Part shown: positions 1-6,605 of the stretch, piece by piece
Position numbering within the stretch: position 1 is the stretch's first letter
Layout: each line of letters begins with the position of its first letter
Source of the DNA: CAWULT01 sp963923455
GTDB lineage: Bacteria; Acidobacteriota; Vicinamibacteria; Vicinamibacterales; UBA2999
Direction of reading: 5' to 3'
Assembly (NCBI GenBank): GCA_963923455.1
Contig: CAWULT010000167.1
Location: 1-8,382 of the forward strand
Length of the DNA: 8,382 bases
Notes under the pieces: model-generated
Databases searched by the model: none
The model's input: the letters and a program-made list of their open reading frames with translations, nothing else
Told to the model about the DNA's origin: nothing
Made by a program: the position numbers and the translations under genes

Positions 1-1627
1 ACTTGGCGCTCGAGACCGCGTCCATGATCGCGGTCGCCGCGCCGCCGGCCAGCGAACCAACGAACAGGCCGCGCGGACCCGCCACGTTCCCGTCGCGGGC
101 CGCGACCGCCACGTAGAGGAAGTGCTGCCCATCGGGCAGGAAATACGGGTTGCGGTGCAGGATGTCGCCCGCAGCCTTGTCGAGCGAGGTCACTGGCGAC
201 GACTGCCCGCCGGCCGCCGACACCCGGTGCAGCGGAGACGCCGGCGACGGCGAATACAGGATCACGTTGTCCCGGCTCCAGCTCCCCGTGCCGTTGAACG
301 CCGGGGAGGCAACGACCACCGGCGCGGCCCCCGCGTCGAGCGAGACCGTCTTCAGCTGCCCGCCCGCGAAGAACGCGACGCTCCGGGAATCGGGCGACCA
401 GAAGGGGGACGACGCGCCGTCGGTGCCGGCGACGAGCGTCGCCGACATGGAGTCGAGCGGACGCACCCACAGCATCTGATTGCCGCCGGGATCGCTCGCG
501 ACGAACGCCAGTCGACGCCCATCAGGGGCCACCGCAAAGCGCCCCACGCCGCCGAGCGTGCCCGCCACGGGAAACCGCAGGCCTTCGGGCAGCAGGATGG
601 AGGACCGGGCCACGGGCGTCCGGGCGGCCGGTGCCCGCCACAGCAGGGCGCCGGCGAGCACCGCCGTCGTCGCCAGCAGCACCGCCGTCGCGGCGACCCA
701 CACCCGCGAGCGCGACGGCGCCGGGGACGGAAAGGCACCGGGTGACCGCGCCGACAGCGCCGCTGCGCGGAGCGCCCGCATCAGGTCTCCCGCACTCTGC
801 CAGCGGTCGTCCGGATCCCGCGCAAGACACGTCGCCACGACGTGGTCGAGTGCCGCCGGCACGTGCGGCGCCACGGCCCGGACGCTCGGCGCCTCGTGCC
901 GCATGATCGCGGCGATCACCGCGGCCTGGCTGTGGCCGTCGAAGCACTTGCGGCCCGCCAGCATCTCGTACACCACGGCGCCGCAGGCGAAGATGTCCGA
1001 CCGAGGGTCGGCGTCGTGCCCCTCCAGCTGCTCCGGCGCGAGGTACTGCAACGTGCCCGCGATCTCCGGCCCGCCACCAAGCGACATCGTCTGGGTGGCC
1101 TCCGTGGACCAGTCGCCGGCCGGGTGCGACGGCGCGTGCGCCGCCAGCCCGAAGTCGAGCAGCTTGACGCCGGCCTTGGTCACCATCACGTTGCCGGGCT
1201 TCAGGTCGCCGTGGACGATCCCGGTCCGATGCGCCCGGTCGAGCGCGTCGGCGATCTGCTCCGCGTAGGCGACTGCCTGCTCAGGGGGCAGCGCCCCGCG
1301 TGCCAACCGTGCCGCCAGCGTCTCGCCCTCGACCAGTTCCATCACCAGGAAGCTGAGGGGCGCCGCACCCGGGCGATCGCTGGGCACGGCTTCGCCCACG
1401 TCGTACAGGGTGCAGATGTGCGGATGGCTGAGACGCGAGATCGCGCGGGCCTCGCGCTCGAACCGCTCGCGAAACCGCGGGGTGGCGGCCAGATCCGGCA
1501 GCAGGACCTTGATCGCGACGGTGCGGTCGAGCCGCGTATCGCGGGCGCGGTAGACCTCGCCCATGCCGCCGGCGCCGACGACGGCCTGCAGTTCGTACGG
1601 CCCGAGGCGGGCGCCGGGGTTCAGCAT
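1..1627 (-). CDS. Transmembrane Ser/Thr protein kinase with PD40/TolB-like sensor domain (3' partial, runs off the window)
   Basis: Translating the minus strand from the ATG at 1627 gives 542 residues with no stop before the window edge. The Hanks-type kinase domain spans about residues 11-290: glycine loop GAGGMGEVYRARD (18-30), lysine VAIKVL (K40), helix-C glutamate (E59), catalytic loop HGDLKPGN (139-146), DFGL (158-161), LAPEQLEG (196-203). A basic stretch precedes one membrane helix (about 309-329). The C-terminal part then shows three beta-propeller PD40-type motifs, near residues 364-377 (APDGRRLAFVA), 410-421 (WSPDSRSVAFFA) and 496-507 (FLPDGQHFLYVA). This kinase-helix-propeller order is common in Acidobacteriota, where the whole protein is usually about 850-900 residues, so some 300 may be missing. 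The start is supported by GAGAGG about 8 nt upstream. The usual HRD arginine is glycine (G140), but D141, K143, N146 and D158 are kept, so catalysis is likely. The loop before the hinge (about 80-91) is somewhat long. Its substrate is unknown. The gene lies 76 bp downstream of the dehydrogenase on the same strand with no clear terminator, so co-transcription is possible. Confidence 0.95.
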   Translation of the reverse strand, partial: MLNPGARLGPYELQAVVGAGGMGEVYRARDTRLDRTVAIKVLLPDLAATPRFRERFEREARAISRLSHPHICTLYDVGEAVPSDRPGAAPLSFLVMELVEGETLAARLARGALPPEQAVAYAEQIADALDRAHRTGIVHGDLKPGNVMVTKAGVKLLDFGLAAHAPSHPAGDWSTEATQTMSLGGGPEIAGTLQYLAPEQLEGHDADPRSDIFACGAVVYEMLAGRKCFDGHSQAAVIAAIMRHEAPSVRAVAPHVPAALDHVVATCLARDPDDRWQSAGDLMRALRAAALSARSPGAFPSPAPSRSRVWVAATAVLLATTAVLAGALLWRAPAARTPVARSSILLPEGLRFPVAGTLGGVGRFAVAPDGRRLAFVASDPGGNQMLWVRPLDSMSATLVAGTDGASSPFWSPDSRSVAFFAGGQLKTVSLDAGAAPVVVASPAFNGTGSWSRDNVILYSPSPASPLHRVSAAGGQSSPVTSLDKAAGDILHRNPYFLPDGQHFLYVAVAARDGNVAGPRGLFVGSLAGGAATAIMDAVSSAK

Positions 1628-1703
1628 CCCGGCCCCTCTCGGGCGTCACGTGCGGTCGCCTGACTCATGGCATCCGCGGGCACGCTGCGCGGGCCGCGAG
1701 CGG

Positions 1704-3794
1704 CTACCGCTGCGGCAGCGCGTAGGCGATATAGGCCCCGGGCAGTGGCGGCGGCCCGCCGACCCGCCCGCGCCCGCCACGACCACCGCCCTGCGCGGCC
1801 GCCGCGGCGGCTTCCGGCGCGCTGCTCGCCGCGGCCGCCGGCGCCGGCGCCGGACCGCCGAGCCTCGTGGCGAACGTTCCCGCCCCCGCGGCCACCGGGA
1901 ACACGACGAACTGGCGTCCGTTGACCTCGTACGACGCCGGCACGCCCTCGGAACCGTTCGGCAAATCCGTCTTCCAGATCACCTTGCCGTTGTCGCGGTC
2001 GAATGCGCGCAGCGTGCGATCGGATGCGGTCGCGACGAACACCAGGCCGCCGGCCGTCACGAGGGGGCCGCCGCGGGGCATGTGGGACCCGGCGGCGTCG
2101 GGAATCTTGTATGCCTCGGTCGACGTGATGGTACCGAGCGGAATCCGCCACTTGATCTCACCGGTGTTCAGGTCGTAAGCCGTGAAATGCGACCAGGGCG
2201 GCCCGATGGCGGTCATGCCGTTGGTCGGGCTGAGCATGAAGTCGTACGGCGACGTGTAGCGGATGGGTCCCTTGGCCGCCGCCGCCCTGGCCTCGGCCAG
2301 CAGCCGGGCCTTCTCCTCTGCGGTCACGATGGGGCTCGGCGGGTTGCCGCCCAGCGCGCCGCCGGCCGTCGGCTCCTCGTTGCTCAGAATCAGCCGCAGC
2401 AGTACCGGCATGTTCTTCGACACCACGTAGAACTCGCCCTTGATGGGGTCAACCGCCGAGCTGCCCCAGTTCGCGCCGCCGTTGTGGCCCGGCATCGACA
2501 CCGAGCCCTCGAGGCTCGGCGGGGTGAACAGGCCGTCGTTGCGCACCGTCCGCAGCTTCTCGCGCCAGCGGGCCTTCTCCGCCTCGGGCAGGAATGGGTT
2601 GATGTCCTTCTCCGTGAAGGCCTGCACGGCGAACGGTGCCGGCTTGGTCGGCACCGGCTGGGTCGGCCACGTCTTCTCGCCCGGCACGTCGGTCTGCGGC
2701 ACGGGCCGCTCCTCGATCGGGAAGAACGGCCTGCCGGTGACCCTGTCGAACACGAAGATGAAGCCGTGCTTGGTCGCCTGCGCCACGACGTCGACGTTCT
2801 TGCCGTCCTTCTTCAGGGTCAGCAGCTTCGGCGCCTGGGGCAGGTCGTAGTCCCAGACGTCGTGGTGCACGAGCTGGTGATGCCAGAGCCGGCGTCCGGT
2901 CTGGGCGTCGAGCGCCACCAGGCTGTTCGAGAACAGGTTCTGCCCCTCACGGTTGCCGCCATAGAAGTCGAATCGGGCCGTGCCGAAGGGGATGTAGGCG
3001 ATGCCCCGCTGATCGTCGATCGTCAGCTCGCTCCAGTTGTGCACGCCGCCGGCCGTCTTGTAGGCCTCGGGCGGCCACGTGTCGTAGCCGAATTCGCCCG
3101 GGAACGGAATGCTGTGGAACACCCACTTCACCTTGCCGGTCACCACGTCGTAGGCCTGCACCTCCGCCGGGGTCGAGTCGTAGCCGGCGCCCTGCGCCGG
3201 CAGCGAGATGATGATCGTGTTCTTGTGGATGCGCCCGGGGTTGCTCGTCTGGAGCGGATTGCGGGCCTGCCGCCAGAGGGCCACCCGCAGGTCCACCCGG
3301 CCGTTGGTGCCGAACGAGGTGATGGTCTGGCCGGTCCGCGCGTCGATCGCCGTCAGGTTGCCCGCATTGAGGTAGAGCAACCGGCGGTCGGACCGGTCCT
3401 CGTTCTCCCAGTAGTTGAGCCCGCGGGCGCCGATCGCCCCCTGGTTCGCATGCGTCCAGATCTCCCTGCCGGTGGCCGCATCCAGCGCGGCGATGCTGTT
3501 GCCGCTGCCCTGCACGTACATCACGTCGTCCACCACGATCGGGTTGAACATGATCGTGCCCGTCACCGGGTAGCGCCACGCCACCTGCAGCTGGCCCACG
3601 TTCGCCTTGGTGATCTGGTTCAACGCCGTGTACTGCGCCGAATGCGACCCACCCTGATACGCCTTCCACGTCGTGTACGGCTTCTCCGCCTTTCGGGCGC
3701 CCCCGCCGGATCGCGACTGAGCGATGCCGAGCTGTGAGAAGCCGCCGGCGAGGGCCGCGACCACGACCAGTGAAGCGACGACCGTTCTACGCAT
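1704..3794 (-). CDS. Secreted PQQ-dependent (quinoprotein) dehydrogenase, glucose-dehydrogenase type
   Basis: This is a 696-residue protein with a signal peptide (about residues 1-25, ending GIAQ) and no later membrane helix, so it is expected in the periplasm. It carries the docking motif of PQQ eight-bladed propellers (Asp-x-x-Thr-Gly followed by Trp) at about residues 104-113, 150-154, 216-224, 296-304, 350-354, 541-549 and 599-607. The block HHDVWDYDLPQAP (310-322) and PGHNGGANWGSSAVDP (435-450) are characteristic of the membrane glucose dehydrogenase family. It would oxidise a sugar or alcohol and pass electrons to quinone or a cytochrome; the substrate cannot be read from sequence. There is no fused cytochrome domain (no CxxCH) and no cysteine at all, so the vicinal disulfide of methanol/ethanol dehydrogenases is absent. 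A 40-residue Ala/Pro/Gly/Arg-rich insert (646-685) separates the last propeller strands from the ending GAYIAYALP. An AGGAAAGG ribosome site lies just upstream of the ATG. No PQQ biosynthesis gene is present in the window. Confidence 0.93.
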   Translation of the reverse strand: MRRTVVASLVVVAALAGGFSQLGIAQSRSGGGARKAEKPYTTWKAYQGGSHSAQYTALNQITKANVGQLQVAWRYPVTGTIMFNPIVVDDVMYVQGSGNSIAALDAATGREIWTHANQGAIGARGLNYWENEDRSDRRLLYLNAGNLTAIDARTGQTITSFGTNGRVDLRVALWRQARNPLQTSNPGRIHKNTIIISLPAQGAGYDSTPAEVQAYDVVTGKVKWVFHSIPFPGEFGYDTWPPEAYKTAGGVHNWSELTIDDQRGIAYIPFGTARFDFYGGNREGQNLFSNSLVALDAQTGRRLWHHQLVHHDVWDYDLPQAPKLLTLKKDGKNVDVVAQATKHGFIFVFDRVTGRPFFPIEERPVPQTDVPGEKTWPTQPVPTKPAPFAVQAFTEKDINPFLPEAEKARWREKLRTVRNDGLFTPPSLEGSVSMPGHNGGANWGSSAVDPIKGEFYVVSKNMPVLLRLILSNEEPTAGGALGGNPPSPIVTAEEKARLLAEARAAAAKGPIRYTSPYDFMLSPTNGMTAIGPPWSHFTAYDLNTGEIKWRIPLGTITSTEAYKIPDAAGSHMPRGGPLVTAGGLVFVATASDRTLRAFDRDNGKVIWKTDLPNGSEGVPASYEVNGRQFVVFPVAAGAGTFATRLGGPAPAPAAAASSAPEAAAAAAQGGGRGGRGRVGGPPPLPGAYIAYALPQR

Positions 3795-3822
3795 GCCTGA
3801 CCTTTCCTTGTGTCCCTGGTGC

Positions 3823-3838
3823 GCGCGCGGAAGCGCGC
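3823..3838 (-). other. Possible stem-loop in the leader of the PQQ dehydrogenase gene
   Basis: Arms GCGCGC at 3823-3828 and 3833-3838 enclose a four-base loop (TTCC read on the minus strand). It lies in the predicted 5' leader, about 28 nt upstream of the dehydrogenase start and upstream of its ribosome site. GC-rich DNA makes such stems by chance, so a regulatory role is only a possibility. Confidence 0.25.
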
Positions 3839-3873
3839 CGAACGCCGTGCGCGCGGCTCCCGCCAGTGGGCGG

Positions 3874-3879
3874 ATTGTA
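3874..3879 (-). promoter_or_regulatory. Candidate -10 box (TACAAT) for the PQQ dehydrogenase gene
   Basis: Read on the minus strand, 3879-3874 is TACAAT, a five-of-six match to the bacterial -10 consensus in otherwise very GC-rich DNA. It would place the transcript start near 3867 and give a leader of about 73 nt. No good -35 hexamer is visible at the usual 16-19 bp spacing. It lies back to back with the plus-strand TATAAT at 3902-3907, so the two promoters would overlap upstream. Confidence 0.4.
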
Positions 3880-3901
3880 CCGTAATCACCGCGAGGCTGC
3901 G

Positions 3902-3907
3902 TATAAT
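3902..3907 (+). promoter_or_regulatory. Candidate -10 box (TATAAT) for the DPDLQGTW-protein gene, inside a palindrome
   Basis: This is a perfect TATAAT, 61 nt upstream of the ATG at 3968, predicting a start near 3914 and a leader of about 54 nt. The -35 region is weak; TTGTAC at 3875-3880 is 21 bp away, which is too far for a normal sigma-70 site. The box sits in the centre of the inverted repeat GCGTAT-A-ATACGC (3899-3911), which could serve as an operator. Confidence 0.55.
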
Positions 3908-3953
3908 ACGCCCCGCCACACGGGTCCCACGACCATCCCGTTTCGACGACGGC

Positions 3954-3959
3954 GAGGAG
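3954..3959 (+). promoter_or_regulatory. Ribosome binding site fixing the start at 3968
   Basis: GAGGAG lies 8 nt upstream of the ATG at 3968. The reading frame stays open upstream to at least 3734, so this site, together with the signal peptide that begins at 3968, decides the start. The upstream extension would also cross the divergent promoter region. Confidence 0.75.
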
Positions 3960-3967
3960 TCATCGGT

Positions 3968-5131
3968 ATGACCACACGACTGCTGACGGCGCTCGGCACG
4001 CTCCTGCCCCTCGCGTTCGTGGCGCTGGCCACGACCGGCGTGTCGACCCAGGGCGGCGCCCCTCCGCTCGTGATCACGGCCTACGGCGGCGGTGCCCCAA
4101 TCGCCTACACCGTGCCGAGGACCCCGTGGGGCGACCCCGACCTCCAGGGCACGTGGAGCAGCGATGACACGGCCGGCATCCCGCTCTCGAGGCCGGCGCG
4201 CTTCGGCAACCGGCTCTACATGAACGACCAGGAGTATGCCGAGCGCCAGAAGCAGGTAGCGAGCGGCGTGACGGCCGCCGAGAGTGCCGTCGGTTCGTTC
4301 CGCGGCGACTTCGCGCGGCGCGCGTTCCGCCAGACGTCGCTGGTCGTCGATCCGCCCGACGGCCAGATGCCCCGCCCGACCGCCGAAGCCCAGAAGCGAG
4401 CCGCCCCGCGCGACCGCGGCACCTTCGGCGACGGCCCGTTCGACTCGGTCCAGGACTTCACGCTCTACGACCGGTGCATCACGCGCGGCATCGTCGGCTC
4501 GGTGCTGCGGGTGATCTACGGCAACGGCAACCGCATCACCCAGGCGCCCGGCGTGGTGGCCATCAGCTACGAGATGATCCACGACACTCGCGTCTTCTAC
4601 ACGGACGGCCGTCCGCACGTCGACTCGAGCCTGCGGCAGTACCTGGGCGACTCGCGGGCGCGCTGGGAGGGCGACGAACTGGTCGTCGAGACGACCAACC
4701 TGACCGACCGCACCAGCATCGGCCTCAACGGCAACGGGCTGCGCCACAGCGACCGGATGAGGATCACCGAGCGCTTCAAGCGCGTGGCCAGCGACATCCT
4801 GCAGTACCAGGTGACGGTCGACGACCCCGTCACCTACGGCCGGCCCTTCACGATCTCGATGCCATGGACGCCGCTCGACGGCGGGCAGCTCCTGCCGTAC
4901 GACTGCCACGAGGGCAACTACGCGGTGCGGCAGTCGCTCGGGGCCGAGCGCGCCGAAGACAAGGCGCTCGCCGACGATCTCGCTCGCGGCATCAGGCGCG
5001 CGCGGAGGCCGGTGCAGGACGGACTCGGGATCGGTGGTCAGCCGCTCGGCGAAGGCGGCCCGGGCGGACGCGGCCGGGGCGCGGGTCCGGGTGCGGCACC
5101 CGCAGCGGAGCGGCCGGCGGTCGAACAGTAG
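3968..5131 (+). CDS. Secreted uncharacterised protein with TPWGDPDLQGTW motif
   Basis: The product has 387 residues. A signal peptide (about 1-27, hydrophobic core LLTALGTLLPLAFVALA) predicts export. The mature start carries TPWGDPDLQGTW (52-63), a signature I recognise from a large family of uncharacterised secreted proteins abundant in Acidobacteriota and found in some Proteobacteria; no biochemical function is known to me. The core is predicted beta-rich, with RWEGDELVVETTNLTD and FKRVASDILQYQVTVDDPVTY. There are two cysteines in the mature protein, C170 (DRCITRG) and C313 (YDCHEGN), which could form a disulfide. The last 34 residues (354-387) are a Gly/Arg/Pro/Ala-rich low-complexity tail. 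It is transcribed divergently from the PQQ dehydrogenase across a 173-bp shared region, suggesting common control; a role as accessory or substrate-binding partner of the dehydrogenase is only inference. Confidence 0.88.
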   Translation: MTTRLLTALGTLLPLAFVALATTGVSTQGGAPPLVITAYGGGAPIAYTVPRTPWGDPDLQGTWSSDDTAGIPLSRPARFGNRLYMNDQEYAERQKQVASGVTAAESAVGSFRGDFARRAFRQTSLVVDPPDGQMPRPTAEAQKRAAPRDRGTFGDGPFDSVQDFTLYDRCITRGIVGSVLRVIYGNGNRITQAPGVVAISYEMIHDTRVFYTDGRPHVDSSLRQYLGDSRARWEGDELVVETTNLTDRTSIGLNGNGLRHSDRMRITERFKRVASDILQYQVTVDDPVTYGRPFTISMPWTPLDGGQLLPYDCHEGNYAVRQSLGAERAEDKALADDLARGIRRARRPVQDGLGIGGQPLGEGGPGGRGRGAGPGAAPAAERPAVEQ

Positions 5132-5155
5132 CGCGACGGGGTGGCTGGGTGGGCG

Positions 5156-5175
5156 GCCGGCGGTGCACCGCCGGC
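5156..5175. terminator. Perfect 20-bp palindrome between convergent genes, possible bidirectional terminator
   Basis: Bases 5156-5175 are their own reverse complement: arm GCCGGCGGTG followed by its exact complement. They lie in the 54 bp between the stop of the DPDLQGTW gene (5131) and the stop of the sulfatase (5186). Further GC-rich pairing is available (GCGGCC at 5153-5158 with GGCCGC at 5181-5186). No T-run follows on either strand, so it is not a classical intrinsic terminator; it may act as a transcript-end hairpin or as a dyad binding site. Confidence 0.45.
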
Positions 5176-5185
5176 GGCCCGGCCG

Positions 5186-6514
5186 CTACTTGCCGTCGAC
5201 GTCCTTTTCCCAGGCCGCGATGAGCGGCCGCAGCCGGCGCGCGATGTCCTGGCGGGTGCGCGCCAGGTCGTTGCGCTCGCCGACGTCGTCGCGGACGTTG
5301 AACAGCATCGTGTTCGGTCCGTCGACGAGCAGCTTCCAGTCTCCCTGCCGCACGGCGCGCTGCGCGCGCGCCGGCAGGACGTTGCGGAAGTAGAGCGTGC
5401 GCTCCATCACCGGTGCACGGCCCTCGACGACCGGCAGCAGGTTCACCCCGTCCGGACGCGCCGCCCCGGGCACCGTGACGCCGGCCGCCCCCAGGATCGT
5501 CGCCGTCAGGTCCATCGTGATGCCCACCTGCGGCGTCACCTTCCGTGCCGGCACGCGCCCGGGCCAGCGCATCACGAGCGGCACTCGGATGCCGCCCTCC
5601 CAGACCGTGTCCTTGCGGTGGAACAGGGGCGCGTTGCGCGACAGCCACTCGCCGCCGTTGTCGTTCGTGAAGATCACGAGGGTGCTCCCCGCCAGGCCCG
5701 TCCGATCCAGTGCGGCGAGGATCTGGCCGACCCCCTGGTCCGCCCGCTCGAGCACGGCAACGTAGTCCTGGCGGGTGCTCGTGTCCTGATCGTGCGGCTG
5801 CACGAAGCGCGCGTTGTTCGGGGCCACCGAGGGATGCCCGGGCACCTGGAACGGCCAATGGGCCGCGTTGTAGGCCACCTCGAGGAAGAACGGCTCACGC
5901 GTGTGCGCCTCGACGAACCGCACCGACCGCTCGGTGATGAGGTCCGTCATGTACCCCTCCACCTGCACCGGCTGGTCGTTCTCGAACAGGTCCGGGCGGC
6001 CGTCGCCCCCGGTGTGCTGGTAGTAGTCGATGAAGCCGCTCTTGAACCCGAAGAAGGCGTCGAAGCCGTGCGTCAGTGGCGAGTACTCCGGCTTGTAGCC
6101 GAGATGCCACTTGCCGAAGAGCGCCGTCGTGTAGCCGGCGTCCTTCAATTGCCGCGGCAACGAGTAGCCGTCGGCCGGCAGGCCGCGCTCGGCGTCGCGG
6201 CTCGTCACGTTGCCGAGCGGGTGTTCCAGCGTCGACCGTTGATAGTAGCGCCCCGAGATCAAGGATGCCCGGGTCGGCGTGCACGTGGGCGCCGCGTAGA
6301 AGTCGGTGAATCGCGTGCCCTCCCGCACCAGCCGATCGATGTTCGGCGTCCTGACGTCGGGCGCCCCGTAGCTGCCGATGTCGCCATAGCCGACGTCGTC
6401 GGTGACGATCAGCACGATGTTCGGCCGCGCCGGCCGCGCGCCCTGGGCCACGGCCGGAGCCGCGGACGCCAGGATCGCGGCCAGCACCACGCACAGGCGA
6501 AGTCCGTTCTGCAT
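5186..6514 (-). CDS. Secreted arylsulfatase-type sulfatase (formylglycine-dependent)
   Basis: The product has 442 residues: a signal peptide (about 1-24, ending APAVAQ) followed by a type I sulfatase fold of usual length. Visible active-site elements are the metal-binding Asp pair in LIVTDDVGYGD (D39, D40), the sulfatase signature CTPTRASLISGRY (78-90) with C78 as the residue converted to formylglycine, GKWHLG (K135, H137), H219 in the AAHWPF block, metal-binding NDNGG (D285, N286) and K301 before WEGG. It would hydrolyse sulfate esters of external glycans or small molecules with Ca2+; the substrate cannot be told. C78 followed by P80 and R82 is the Cys-type motif, matured by a formylglycine-generating enzyme or an anaerobic maturase; neither is encoded here. 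The open frame runs upstream to 6940, but the ribosome site GAGGTGA at 6520-6526 and the signal peptide fix the ATG at 6514. It is convergent with the DPDLQGTW gene and divergent from the cytochrome gene. Confidence 0.95.
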   Translation of the reverse strand: MQNGLRLCVVLAAILASAAPAVAQGARPARPNIVLIVTDDVGYGDIGSYGAPDVRTPNIDRLVREGTRFTDFYAAPTCTPTRASLISGRYYQRSTLEHPLGNVTSRDAERGLPADGYSLPRQLKDAGYTTALFGKWHLGYKPEYSPLTHGFDAFFGFKSGFIDYYQHTGGDGRPDLFENDQPVQVEGYMTDLITERSVRFVEAHTREPFFLEVAYNAAHWPFQVPGHPSVAPNNARFVQPHDQDTSTRQDYVAVLERADQGVGQILAALDRTGLAGSTLVIFTNDNGGEWLSRNAPLFHRKDTVWEGGIRVPLVMRWPGRVPARKVTPQVGITMDLTATILGAAGVTVPGAARPDGVNLLPVVEGRAPVMERTLYFRNVLPARAQRAVRQGDWKLLVDGPNTMLFNVRDDVGERNDLARTRQDIARRLRPLIAAWEKDVDGK

Positions 6515-6519
6515 GCTTC

Positions 6520-6526
6520 TCACCTC
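6520..6526 (-). promoter_or_regulatory. Ribosome binding site fixing the sulfatase start at 6514
   Basis: Read on the minus strand, 6526-6520 is GAGGTGA, 5 nt before the ATG at 6514. The frame is open about 140 codons further upstream, overlapping the cytochrome gene on the other strand, so this site is what sets the start. Confidence 0.7.
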
Positions 6527-6558
6527 GACCACCCCGGGGCACCCGCGCCCCCACGGGC

Positions 6559-6564
6559 TACAAT
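6559..6564 (+). promoter_or_regulatory. Candidate -10 box (TACAAT) for the cytochrome operon
   Basis: TACAAT stands out in GC-rich sequence 41 nt upstream of the ATG at 6606 and predicts a leader of about 35 nt. No convincing -35 hexamer is visible at the expected spacing. No matching -10 box was found on the minus strand for the divergent sulfatase gene. Confidence 0.45.
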
Positions 6565-6605
6565 GACCGCCAGCGGCCTGGCTCGACAGACCGCGCGACC
6601 ACCCC

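Noticed and set aside
480..1663. Plus-strand open frames of about 260-270 codons opposite the kinase
   Set aside because: They are shadows of the kinase, whose conserved residues fall at the expected places on the minus strand.
1693..1704. Short inverted repeat GCCGC-GA-GCGGC just after the dehydrogenase stop as a terminator
   Set aside because: The loop is too small for a five-pair stem, leaving only four pairs, and no T-run follows; the stem is ordinary for this base composition.
1563..3737. A 724-codon plus-strand open frame opposite the PQQ dehydrogenase
   Set aside because: It is an Arg/His/Val-rich shadow of the dehydrogenase, with no recognisable domain and no signal or ribosome site. 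The minus-strand product shows clear family motifs over the whole length.
3875..3880. TTGTAC as the -35 box for the TATAAT at 3902
   Set aside because: The spacing is 21 bp, outside the usual 16-19; the same bases fit better as the minus-strand -10 TACAAT.
3620..4909. A 429-codon minus-strand open frame opposite the DPDLQGTW gene
   Set aside because: It would run through the divergent promoter region and into the dehydrogenase gene in the wrong frame; its translation is compositionally biased and motif-free.
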